Shown piece after piece: positions 56,344 to 64,000 of a stretch of 64,000 nt of DNA (within the stretch, counting starts at the first letter, position 1; every line of letters starts with the position of its first letter). Source of the stretch: Pontibacter mucosus (GTDB lineage Bacteria > Bacteroidota > Bacteroidia > Cytophagales > Hymenobacteraceae); contig NZ_QBKI01000007.1 in the NCBI RefSeq assembly GCF_003054055.1, forward strand, positions 186,001-250,000. The letters run 5' to 3'. A model generated the notes under the pieces. It saw only the letters and a list, made by a program, of their open reading frames with translations. It ran no database searches and was not told where the DNA came from. Made by a program: the position numbers and the translations under genes.

Positions 56344-58527
56344 CTATTGATTCTGCTGCTCCAGCAGGTTCAGCAGGAACGCGTATTGCAGGGCTGTCTC
56401 TTTGTAGCGCTGGAAACGACCGGAGGCGCCGCCGTGGCCGGCTTCCATGTTGGTGTGCAGCAGCAGCATGTTGTCATCGGTCTTTATCTCGCGCAGCTTG
56501 GCTACCCATTTGGCAGGTTCCCAGTACTGCACCTGCGAGTCGTGGAGGCCGGTGGTTACGAGCATGTTCGGGTATGCCTTGGCCTCTACATTGTCGTAAG
56601 GCGAGTAGGATAGCATGTAATCATAGTACTCCTTGTTGGCCGGGTTGCCCCACTCGTCAAACTCACCGGTGGTCAGCGGTATACTTGTGTCGAGCATGGT
56701 CGTTACTACGTCCACAAACGGAACGGCGGCAATTACGCCTTTGTACAGCTCCGGACGCATGTTAATCACTGCACCCATCAGCAGGCCACCGGCGCTGCCG
56801 CCCATGGCAAACAACTTGTCCGGGTTGGTATACTTCTGCTCAATCAGGAACTCAGAGGCATCGATAAAATCAGTGAAGGTATTTTTCTTCTTCAGCATCT
56901 TGCCATCTTCATACCACTGGCGGCCCATTTCCTGGCCCCCGCGAATGTGGGCGATGGCATACACAAAGCCGCGGTCCAGCAGGCTCAGGCGCACCGAACT
57001 GAAGCTTGGGTTCATGCTGTTGCCATAAGAACCGTAGGCGTAAAGTAACGTCGGGTTATTGCCGTCCAGCGTCAGGCCTTTGCGGTATACCAGCGACACC
57101 GGGATTTTGGTGCCATCGTCCGCGGTAGCGTACATGCGCTTGGCCTCGTAGTTGTTCGGGTCGAAATCGCCTACTACCTCGTCACGCTTCAGCAGCTCGC
57201 GCTCCTTCGTCTGTATGTTATAGTCGTAGGTAGAGTAGGGGGTAGTGAGCGACGTATAACCGAAGCGCAGCTCCTTGCTGTCGAAGTCGGGGTTGTTGCC
57301 GATGTAGGCGGTGTAGGCCTCTTCCTCGAAGTTGATGTAGTAGTCGGTTTTGGCGTCTTTCCAGCCTTTAATGCGAATTTGCGTAAGGCCATCCTTGCGC
57401 TCCTGCAGGGCCAGGTAATCCTTGAAAATCTCGATGCCTTCCAGCAGTACATCCTGGCGGTGCGGAATCACCTCTTTCCAGTTCTCCTTGCCTGTTTTGG
57501 TCACTGGCGTCTGCATCAGCTTAAAGTTGGTGGCGCCATCCTTGTTGGTCACGATGTAGAAGTTATCACCGAAGTGGTCTACGCTATACTCCAGGCCGCG
57601 TTCCCGTGGCTGTATCACCTTAAAGCCGCCATTGGGATTGTTGGCGTCTAGGTAGCGGTACTCCTGGGCCATGGTGCTGTGGCTGCCGATAATGATGTAC
57701 TTATCGGACTTGGTCTTAAACACGTAGGTGCTGAAGGTTTCATCGGCCTCATGGAATACTTCCTTGTCCTGCGAAGCGGGCGTGCCTAAAGTATGGCGGA
57801 AGATTTTAAACGAGCGCAGCGCCGGATCCTTCACCGAATAGTATACCGTCTTGTTATCGTTGGCCCACACGGCGCCACCGGTAGTGTTCGGAATAGCATC
57901 TGGCAGCAGCTCGCCGGTCTGCAGGTTCTTAAAGCGGATGGTATACTGGCGGCGGCTCACAGTGTCCTCGCCGAAGGCCAGCAGCTGGTTGTTCGGGCTC
58001 ACGCTTAGGCCGGCGGCAGCGTAGTATTTTTTGCCCGCAGCGCGTTCGTTGGCGTTGAGCATTACCTCGTCCTTGGCTTCCCTGCTTTCTTTTTTGCGGG
58101 CATAGATAGGATATTCCTTGCCTTCCTCGTAGCGCACAAAGTACCAGTAGCCGTTGTCCTTGTAGGGCACCGTTTCGTCGTTTTGCTTGATGCGGCCCAC
58201 AATCTCATCATAGAGCTTTTGCTGCAGCTCCTCGGTATGGCCCAGCACCTGCTTGGTGTAGTCGTTTTCGGCGTTCAGGTAGGCAATCACCTCCGGGTCC
58301 TCGCGCTGGTTGAGCCAATAGTAGTTGTCGATGCGGGTATGGCCGTGTGTGGTCAGCTCTTTGGGCACCTTTTTAGCCACCGGCGGCTGCGGCAAAGTGC
58401 TTTCAGCGGTGGCGGTTTGGGCCGTGGTGGCGCTGTCGGTGGTAGTGGACGAGCAGCCGGAGCCTGCTACGAGGCAGGCCACCAGAAGCGACGCAGAGGC
58501 GGCCGCCTTGGGTTTGAGGTATTTCAT
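56344..58527 (-). CDS. Oligopeptidase B-like S9 peptidase, lipoprotein
   Basis: This 727-aa serine peptidase has a lipobox GSGC and a Ser/Thr-rich linker, then the S9A beta-propeller and hydrolase domain. The nucleophile is S578 in MGGSAGGLLMG; Asp is in TGLHDSQVQYWEP and His in EAGHGGASGR. The order and the sequence GYWYFVRYEEGKEYPIY are typical of oligopeptidase B/protease II, usually cytoplasmic, so the lipoprotein signal indicates an envelope form common in Bacteroidota. Specificity (Arg/Lys or Pro) cannot be decided from sequence alone. Confidence 0.9.
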   Translation of the reverse strand: MKYLKPKAAASASLLVACLVAGSGCSSTTTDSATTAQTATAESTLPQPPVAKKVPKELTTHGHTRIDNYYWLNQREDPEVIAYLNAENDYTKQVLGHTEELQQKLYDEIVGRIKQNDETVPYKDNGYWYFVRYEEGKEYPIYARKKESREAKDEVMLNANERAAGKKYYAAAGLSVSPNNQLLAFGEDTVSRRQYTIRFKNLQTGELLPDAIPNTTGGAVWANDNKTVYYSVKDPALRSFKIFRHTLGTPASQDKEVFHEADETFSTYVFKTKSDKYIIIGSHSTMAQEYRYLDANNPNGGFKVIQPRERGLEYSVDHFGDNFYIVTNKDGATNFKLMQTPVTKTGKENWKEVIPHRQDVLLEGIEIFKDYLALQERKDGLTQIRIKGWKDAKTDYYINFEEEAYTAYIGNNPDFDSKELRFGYTSLTTPYSTYDYNIQTKERELLKRDEVVGDFDPNNYEAKRMYATADDGTKIPVSLVYRKGLTLDGNNPTLLYAYGSYGNSMNPSFSSVRLSLLDRGFVYAIAHIRGGQEMGRQWYEDGKMLKKKNTFTDFIDASEFLIEQKYTNPDKLFAMGGSAGGLLMGAVINMRPELYKGVIAAVPFVDVVTTMLDTSIPLTTGEFDEWGNPANKEYYDYMLSYSPYDNVEAKAYPNMLVTTGLHDSQVQYWEPAKWVAKLREIKTDDNMLLLHTNMEAGHGGASGRFQRYKETALQYAFLLNLLEQQNQ

Positions 58528-58689
58528 AGGTTGATGTTAGTTTGGTAGTATACTTTCCGGGAGCAGAAACTGCTATGGGAGCCTCAATTTATGCAAAATA
58601 AGGCGCAAACAAAACAGGTGTGAACGTTATGCATGCCGAGTACTTTTTGTATATTGTGCCTTATCTTAAAACAACCTAGTTTGACAAGT

Positions 58690-58944
58690 ATGGCCACACA
58701 AGAAGAATTTGAAAACGCAGTAGCTAAATCCAAAACCCTGACTGAGCGCCCCAGCAACGACGTTTTGCTGAAACTGTACGCCCTGTACAAGCAGGCCACC
58801 GAAGGCGACGTGAATACCGAGCGCCCGGGCGGTTTCGACTTTAAAAACATTGCCAAGTGGGATGCCTGGAAAAAGCAGGAGGGCAAAAGCCAGGAAGCGG
58901 CCCGCGCCGAGTACGTGCAGTTTGTAAACGAGTTGGTGGGCTAA
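58690..58944 (+). CDS. Acyl-CoA-binding protein
   Basis: This 84-aa four-helix protein binds long-chain acyl-CoA esters. The start at 58690 (MATQEEF) is the family N-terminus; a longer in-frame extension is rejected. Ligand-binding segments are LKLYALYKQATEGDV and FKNIAKWDAWKKQEGKSQEAARAEYV. It is a eukaryote-like family found in many Bacteroidota. It ends before a bidirectional hairpin. Confidence 0.94.
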   Translation: MATQEEFENAVAKSKTLTERPSNDVLLKLYALYKQATEGDVNTERPGGFDFKNIAKWDAWKKQEGKSQEAARAEYVQFVNELVG

Positions 58945-58969
58945 GACCAGACGCTATTATACTTCAACA

Positions 58970-58999
58970 AAAAAGGGAGCCCCAACAGGCTCCCTTTTT
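58970..58999. terminator. Bidirectional terminator
   Basis: A perfect 12-bp stem AAAAAGGGAGCC/GGCTCCCTTTTT (58970-58981 with 58988-58999). It ends the ACBP transcript and overlaps the stop of the convergent DUF2007 gene. Confidence 0.88.
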
Positions 59000-59441
59000 A
59001 TTTCTTCGCTTTCCAGAAATGGCCGCAGTTGTAGCATTTATACTTGCGGCTGCGGAAGGGCACCGGAAAACCCAGCAACAGGTAACTAAGCGAGAAAACC
59101 GTCTTGTTATACTTTTCCTCTGCCACGTTGTCGGAGCCGCAGTTGGGGCAGGTGCGTGCCGGGGCATGCTCCTGCATGGGCGGTGCCAGCTCGATGGTGT
59201 CGTAATCAAACTGGCTGGTGCCCTCCTGGATGCGCGCGAGGATGGCCTTGGCCTCCATCACGTCGCTTTCCGACACTTTCAATTTCACGCCTCCCACTGC
59301 CACCGAGTAAAAGGGCTGCACCCCCACAATGTGCTCATCCCCCAGAAAGCAAAGTATACCTTCTGCCTCCAGGCGGCCCTTCAGGATGTGGGCCTCGGTA
59401 AGCTCATGAAACGTGGCAATGGTAACCAGGCGCTCTGCCAT
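58998..59441 (-). CDS. DUF2007 protein with C-terminal zinc ribbon
   Basis: This 147-aa protein has an N-terminal DUF2007 domain (TIATFHELTEAHILKGRLEAEG, VKLKVSESDVMEAKAIL). The C-terminal half has two Cys pairs, CPNCGSDN and CYNCGHFW, that form a likely zinc ribbon. DUF2007 is described as a putative signal-transducing domain with no fixed function. It is followed on the same strand by the CDGSH gene in the upstream direction (gap of 10 nt), so the CDGSH gene is probably transcribed first in the same operon. Confidence 0.85.
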   Translation of the reverse strand: MAERLVTIATFHELTEAHILKGRLEAEGILCFLGDEHIVGVQPFYSVAVGGVKLKVSESDVMEAKAILARIQEGTSQFDYDTIELAPPMQEHAPARTCPNCGSDNVAEEKYNKTVFSLSYLLLGFPVPFRSRKYKCYNCGHFWKAKK

Positions 59442-59451
59442 ACTTTATGGG

Positions 59452-59679
59452 TTATACTTTTTTGGGAGGAAGGTCGAAGGCTTCGGCGTTGTGCTCAAAA
59501 TGGCCCTTGTGCGAGCCATCGCAGAAGGGCTTGTTCTTGGACAGACCGCAGCGGCAGATAGATACCAGCGTGCGACCGCCCAGGCCGTATACGTTCCCGT
59601 CCTTATCTACAATCTCAAAATCCTCGCCCTCAATGCGGAGCGATCCGTTATTGTTTACTGTAATTCTCGTTTTAGACAT
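59452..59679 (-). CDS. CDGSH-type iron-sulfur protein
   Basis: This 75-aa protein starts at MSKTRIT; the longer extension to 59715 is rejected. It has the CDGSH signature CRCGLSKNKPFCDGSH, which holds a 2Fe-2S cluster with three Cys and one His. The preceding strand IEGEDFEIVDKDG is typical of single-CDGSH bacterial proteins. It lies just upstream of the DUF2007 gene on the same strand. Confidence 0.93.
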   Translation of the reverse strand: MSKTRITVNNNGSLRIEGEDFEIVDKDGNVYGLGGRTLVSICRCGLSKNKPFCDGSHKGHFEHNAEAFDLPPKKV

Positions 59680-59762
59680 GGTGTTGCATTGTTTTTTGTA
59701 GAGCAATATACTCATTGTTGCCGGAATTCCTGCAAAAGGAGCAAGCCGCGACAGGGATAAAA

Positions 59763-59802
59763 CAGCAGCGGCCCCATATTATTGTAATAGGGGCCGCTGC
59801 TG
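59763..59802 (-). terminator. Hairpin terminator of lipoprotein gene
   Basis: A perfect 13-bp stem CAGCAGCGGCCCC/GGGGCCGCTGCTG (59763-59775 with 59790-59802) is followed on the minus strand by TGTTTTATCC. It is 20 nt past the stop at 59822. Confidence 0.8.
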
Positions 59803-59821
59803 CAAATTTGGCTAATAGTTG

Positions 59822-60631
59822 TTAATGGCTGTACAGGTACTGGTAGGTTACACGCTTGCCGCTTGGCGACGTTACCGTCTGGGTTTGCGGGTAGCCACGC
59901 TCATCGTAGGTGTAAGTGTAGCTGTACTTGTAGGTTTTCTTGCTGTTGTGTACCACGGTGGTGGAAGCTGTCAGGTTGTTGGGACTGCTGGCCGTTCCGG
60001 GCTCGGTCAGGTTGTGGAACGGGTTCACGTTACCATCGTAGGAGTTGGTGGTGGTAGAGAACAACTTGGCTTCGTTGTTGTCGTCTATCACGTACTGCTT
60101 CTCCTGGGCGTAGTTGCCGTTGGGCAGCACCTCATACGTGGTGTAAGACTTCAGTTTGCCTTCTCCCTCCCCTTCTTTTCCTTCAAAAACTGATTTTTTC
60201 TCCAGCTTGTTGTTGGCGTCGTAATCATAGGTGGCGTAGGCGGTGTACTCCAGCTTGCTGCCGTTGTAGTAGGCCATGGTGCTTTTGGTCAACTCGCCGG
60301 AGGTGCTGTAGGTAAAGGTCTGCTCCGAAAGCAGCGCTTTGGTGCCGGCGGCATAGGAGCTGCTCTTCAGGATACGGCCTTTCTGGTCGCGCTCATACTT
60401 CTCAAAACTTTCCAGCTCGCCGCTTTCCACGTCGTAGTGATTGATTTGGCTCAGGTTAGAGCCTGCAAAATTATAGGAGGTAACCTCGGCAGAGTCTGCC
60501 ATAATGTGGGTGATAACTCCCTTCCGCTCCAGCGTAGGCTGGATTGATTCGTCTTCCTGCTTTTCGCAAGAGCTAAACGCCACCACGCCTAACATCAGCA
60601 TAGCAGGCATAAATTTGTTTCTCAGTGTCAT
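59822..60631 (-). CDS. Secreted lipoprotein with RHS/YD-like repeats
   Basis: This 269-aa lipoprotein (lipobox FSSC) uses start 60631; an upstream ATG at 60661 only lengthens the leader. The mature part has about six short beta-hairpin units of the form x-Y-x-Y/T-Y-D, for example LEKKSVFEGK, LLSEQTFTYS, YTYTYDERGYPQTQTV. This resembles the YD/RHS-like or DUF4595-type repeat proteins of Bacteroidota. Function is unknown. The region upstream to 60882 is very AT-rich, with no gene. Confidence 0.7.
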   Translation of the reverse strand: MTLRNKFMPAMLMLGVVAFSSCEKQEDESIQPTLERKGVITHIMADSAEVTSYNFAGSNLSQINHYDVESGELESFEKYERDQKGRILKSSSYAAGTKALLSEQTFTYSTSGELTKSTMAYYNGSKLEYTAYATYDYDANNKLEKKSVFEGKEGEGEGKLKSYTTYEVLPNGNYAQEKQYVIDDNNEAKLFSTTTNSYDGNVNPFHNLTEPGTASSPNNLTASTTVVHNSKKTYKYSYTYTYDERGYPQTQTVTSPSGKRVTYQYLYSH

Positions 60632-60882
60632 TGGGCTAAAAGTTGAAATATGATGAAACAACGCTTACCGGATGCCTTTTCCCGCAAGTCTCACTGAGAA
60701 CGCCATTCATTTTAAAAAAATTGCACTTGTTTGTAAAATATATAGGAATGGGTAGGTTGGTGTAGGTTGAATCTTGTATTTAAGTTATTGTAATACAAGT
60801 TGTTTGGATAGATATGTCCGACTTAGAAAAAATTTAAAAAATTTAATTTATATGATATTTGGTATATTTTATACTTTGCTTT

Positions 60883-63324
60883 TCAGTTCAGGCTGGCCGA
60901 CCGGGCGATGCTGAGCAGCTCGTCGCCGGCGTCTATGTTGTGGCGCAGTTCCTCTATCAGGTTTACGGTTACGCGCAGCGCCTTCAGTCCCTGCACTCCC
61001 TGCAAATCCTCTACCTCCAGTTGCTCTACTTCTTCCTCAATATAACCCTCCGCCACCAGGAAGTGGATGTAGCGCATGTACTCCTGCATGGCCCCCTGCT
61101 GGGTATACACAATGGCTATCTTGCCGGGCTGGGTCAGGCGCTCCTCGCTGCCGCGCACGGTGGCCTTGTCGAGGCGCTTTTTGATGATCTCGTAACTGAT
61201 GTTGTTGGCCCCGTCCACGTCGAACTTCTTCTCATCGAGCCTGTAGCGTATCGAGATGGGGTCGGCGTGCACCAGGATGAGCTGGGTGATCTCCAGCGGG
61301 AGCTTCAGGCTGCTGCGTAGTTTGTGGGTGCGGCGGGCTATCTCGCAGGTAAGCATCAGTTGCCACAGGCGCATGTTCTTAAGGTATATCGGCTGGAAGC
61401 TTCCGGTGTTGAGCAGCGAGGCTCCTATGTAGATATTATACTCCACACCATCGGTTTTATACTTCTCGAAGTAGTGCGGGAAGATCTGCTGCGCCTTCTC
61501 CTCCTCGCGGTCCAGGAAGCCGGAGATGGTTTCGTTGATCATGAACAGGCTTTCCTCGTAGGCACGTCGCTTGTTGTAAACGGCCTTGTAAGGGTTGTTG
61601 ATGGCCAGGCGGTATGCCTCTATCGGCTTCACGGAGGCCGGGTCCTTTTTGGCAAAGTAGCCGAAGAGCGGCTCTATTTCCGAACGCAGGAAGTCCAGTA
61701 TGGCCACCTCGTCGCCGGAGGAAAGCTCATGCAAAATACCCTGCGACAGGCTGTCGATCTTAAAGATGAGCTCGTCAAGTATGGGCAGGGGCATTTTATC
61801 CTTCACGGTAAGTATAACTTCCTTAGCCAGCACCAGCTGCTCGAGCATGTCGCCTTGAATGGCCTTGTTGCGCTCGGTGGCAGAGCTCCGGATGTCCGAC
61901 GAGCCGTAGAGCGGGTAGATATCGCGGAAAATGATGGGCTCCACCTCCGGGCTGTCGTTGCGCTCCATCTTCTCGAGCAGGTTAATGGCTGCCTGCGTAA
62001 AGCGCCACTCCACAATGGGGTGGATGGCCGTGTACTTCTCCTTGATGATGCTTTGGATGCTGCTGCGCAGCTCGTCGAGGCTGCGGTTAATGGCCAGGGC
62101 AAACAACGGCAGTATTTCCTTCAGCCTGATGGTAGACAGCGCGTTCAGCTCACCGGGGATAGGCGAGGCCAGCTCCATCAGCCCCAGTGTTTTGCCCTCG
62201 TACTGCAAGGGCGCGATGATGAGGTTGCGGATATCCTGCTCCAGCAGCCGCTGCTCGATGCGGGTGGTATGCTGCAGCTCCTGCAGGTCTTCCACCACCA
62301 CGGTATGCCCTTCGCGCAGCACGGGCTCGTAGATGGAGCCGCTCATGTCTTTCAGCGAGAGGTCACAGTCGTGGGTCAGGATGAGGCCTTTCCAGATGCG
62401 GCGGGCATAGCCCGTGTCAAATTCCCGCAGGTCGGGGCAGGAGGCGAAGCCGAGCTGAATGCCGGGCAGGCCAAAGAGCACACGCAGCTTCTCCTGCAGG
62501 CTCAGAAAACCCTCCTCTGAGCTCACCGAGTCTCTGTCCAGCAGGTCGTAGCGCAGCGAGGAGATGGTCTCCTCCATCGTCACGTCGGTAAAGTCGTGGA
62601 TGGCAAAGCCGCTGAACTCGAAGTTATCGGGCGGGATCACCTGCATCCACAGGTCCAGGTCGTGGTAGCGGTTAATGAGGTAGTTTATCTGCTGGGCCGT
62701 GAGCGGTTTTATCTCCCCGATGGCCTTTACTTCCATAAACTTCAGGTCGATGTCTACCTTGTAGTGGCGTGGCAGGTTCGTGAACTTATCGTGCACGGTA
62801 AACACGAAGGGCTCATCTACCATGAAGTTGGCGTTGTAGAACTTGGTAAGTATAATGGTGTAGGCCTGCAGGGTGAGCCGGTAAAGCAGTGTTTGGCGGT
62901 CAAGGGGCAGGCGGTTGCAGGGATCGGCGCTAGCCAGCAGGTCCAGTTCCTCGAGCTTCGGCGTGGCATAGAAACGGTGGAAGCTGAACGGCGCCGTCAC
63001 GGCTTTGATGTCGTTCTCCCACAGGGCGCTCGGAAAAATCTCCCCCATCAGCACGTTCAGCGTGTCCAGGTGCTGTTGCATCACGCCCTCGTCCTCGATA
63101 GAACCTGCCAGGGCCTGGCTGCTGCGCAGCATTCGTATCAACTCACGGATTCGGGAGGCGTTGCACTTGGGGTCGGTCTTCAGCTTGTTCTCCCAGTAGG
63201 TGATGAGCGGCTCCAGGCTCAGCGTTGACTTGAACGGGAAACTGTCCACGCTCAGCGTGGCCCCATCGCTGTTGCTGATCGAAATAACGGTCTCATGGAA
63301 GCTGCCTTTTGCCTTTTTACTCAT
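60883..63324 (-). CDS. Large GAF-domain protein of unknown function
   Basis: This 813-aa cytoplasmic protein has a Ser/Thr-rich start, a helical N-terminal region (about 30-270) and a GAF-like domain at about 275-430 (LREFDTGYARRIWKGLILTHDC, LQYEGKTLGLMELASPI). A long C-terminal part contains FRDIYPLYGSSDIRSSATERNKAIQ and, near the end, further conserved-looking helical sequence. No kinase, cyclase or DNA-binding domain is seen. It resembles orphan GAF proteins annotated in Cytophagales, whose ligand is unknown. It is divergent from the last gene. Confidence 0.65.
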   Translation of the reverse strand: MSKKAKGSFHETVISISNSDGATLSVDSFPFKSTLSLEPLITYWENKLKTDPKCNASRIRELIRMLRSSQALAGSIEDEGVMQQHLDTLNVLMGEIFPSALWENDIKAVTAPFSFHRFYATPKLEELDLLASADPCNRLPLDRQTLLYRLTLQAYTIILTKFYNANFMVDEPFVFTVHDKFTNLPRHYKVDIDLKFMEVKAIGEIKPLTAQQINYLINRYHDLDLWMQVIPPDNFEFSGFAIHDFTDVTMEETISSLRYDLLDRDSVSSEEGFLSLQEKLRVLFGLPGIQLGFASCPDLREFDTGYARRIWKGLILTHDCDLSLKDMSGSIYEPVLREGHTVVVEDLQELQHTTRIEQRLLEQDIRNLIIAPLQYEGKTLGLMELASPIPGELNALSTIRLKEILPLFALAINRSLDELRSSIQSIIKEKYTAIHPIVEWRFTQAAINLLEKMERNDSPEVEPIIFRDIYPLYGSSDIRSSATERNKAIQGDMLEQLVLAKEVILTVKDKMPLPILDELIFKIDSLSQGILHELSSGDEVAILDFLRSEIEPLFGYFAKKDPASVKPIEAYRLAINNPYKAVYNKRRAYEESLFMINETISGFLDREEEKAQQIFPHYFEKYKTDGVEYNIYIGASLLNTGSFQPIYLKNMRLWQLMLTCEIARRTHKLRSSLKLPLEITQLILVHADPISIRYRLDEKKFDVDGANNISYEIIKKRLDKATVRGSEERLTQPGKIAIVYTQQGAMQEYMRYIHFLVAEGYIEEEVEQLEVEDLQGVQGLKALRVTVNLIEELRHNIDAGDELLSIARSASLN

Positions 63325-63538
63325 AAAATAGTCCCCACGCCATACTTTGTGACGTTACTTTTTGGATGCTTACTAAGTTTAAACGAGGTTTGCCTGTATA
63401 AGTATGAAACAAGCCGCCGCGGTTGATGTTATCATTTTGTTTCCTGGCCGGCGGAAATAAAGTGGCGGCGGAATATTATTCTGGCACAATATTTACGGAT
63501 GAGCCTTAGTAAAGTTTATAAGTATAGCTGATACAACT

Positions 63539-64000
63539 ATGAAGAGAACCCTTAGATGGATGCTGACCATCCTGCTGACGGTAACAGCGGCTGGCGTGGT
63601 GCAGGCGCAATCGCAGTTGGAGCGCGACCTGGCCGACCTGCGCACCTGGATGAAGCAGCGCAGCAGCCAGGCCGATAGCACAATCGCTGCCGAGTGGCCC
63701 ACTGTCAAAAAAGAGTTTAAAGAACTCACCTACAGCCTGGACGGCAACACGAGAAAGCTGTCGGAGAAGTCCAGGAGCGAGTATAACGGCTACAAAGAGC
63801 AGTACGCCGCCTGGCAGCAGCGCCACGAGAGCGAGCTGGTGGACCTGGACGGGCGCGAGCTGGAGCGCTGGGAGCGCGAGATGACGGGCACCACCACGAT
63901 TAAAAGTATAAAACCGGTGCACCTGCGCGATGCCTTCACCCGTGCCCTGGAGTATACCCGGGGCTACCGCCAGGACTGGAGCCTGCGCGACTGGGCCTAC
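63539..64000 (+). CDS. Truncated secreted coiled-coil-like protein (right edge)
   Basis: This partial CDS has at least 154 codons running off the window. ATG 63539 begins a signal peptide (MLTILLTVTAAGVVQA, cleavage near VQA-Q), then a charged helical region with LADLRTWMKQRSS, KKEFKELTYSLDG and WQQRHESELVDLDGRELERW. No known domain is visible in this part. It is divergent from the GAF gene with a 214-nt gap. Confidence 0.6.
   Translation, partial: MKRTLRWMLTILLTVTAAGVVQAQSQLERDLADLRTWMKQRSSQADSTIAAEWPTVKKEFKELTYSLDGNTRKLSEKSRSEYNGYKEQYAAWQQRHESELVDLDGRELERWEREMTGTTTIKSIKPVHLRDAFTRALEYTRGYRQDWSLRDWAY

Overview
The window reads as chromosome of a Bacteroidota bacterium, most like the Hymenobacteraceae/Pontibacter branch of the Cytophagales. 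Reasons: lipoprotein-rich secreted enzymes, LytS/LytTR regulation, MgtC/DUF4010, CDGSH, acyl-CoA-binding protein and S9 peptidases; no Shine-Dalgarno dependence; one promoter of the Bacteroidota TTTG-N20-TAnnTTTG type; moderately GC-rich coding DNA. This placement is inferred from gene content, not from a marker-gene search. No rRNA, tRNA, CRISPR, transposase or prophage was seen.

Layout. 0.2-7.7 kb: extracytoplasmic glycan enzymes (GH2 beta-galactosidase, formylglycine sulfatase lipoprotein, GH95 alpha-fucosidase). 8.7-14.5 kb: a bacteriophytochrome photosensory core without an output domain, followed by a CheB-CheR-PAS-histidine kinase hybrid. 15-25.9 kb: a ten-gene same-strand sugar-oxidation cluster (GMC oxidoreductase, two Gfo/Idh/MocA proteins, gluconate-dehydrogenase-subunit-3-like protein, cytochrome c lipoprotein, DUF1080 lipoprotein, three xylose-isomerase-like TIM barrels, nucleoside/sugar-type MFS permease), consistent with oxidative (3-keto) glycoside breakdown in the envelope. 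26-29.7 kb: SpoIIAA-like protein, FucP-type sugar permease, MgtC/DUF4010 membrane protein. 29.7-35.5 kb: tripartite RND efflux operon. 35.7-45.4 kb: housekeeping and small genes (alkyltransferase-like protein, DUF1275, RlmH, LytS/LytTR pair, ferritin, 2Fe-2S protein, a frameshifted glycine-rich secreted protein, and an unrecognised protein with kinase-like motifs). 45.5-58.5 kb: peptidases and cell-wall enzymes (two S9 peptidases, cyclophilin, subtilase, class-A-beta-lactamase-like hydrolase plus two N-acetylmuramoyl-alanine amidases). 58.7-64 kb: ACBP, DUF2007/zinc ribbon, CDGSH protein, a lipoprotein, an 813-aa GAF protein and a truncated secreted protein at the right edge.

The most striking signal is not a gene. 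The heptamer AAGTATA (reverse complement TATACTT) is massively over-represented on both strands, within genes in all reading frames and between genes. It is often paired head-to-head in perfect hairpins just after stop codons, and it is arrayed in three related repeat islands (about 7.74-8.33, 48.24-48.56 and 55.58-56.27 kb). Its distribution resembles that of DNA uptake signal sequences in competent bacteria. Other dispersed non-coding repeats (GC-rich REP-like palindromes, GTCAT...ATGAC elements, a paired inverted element) fill most intergenic gaps.
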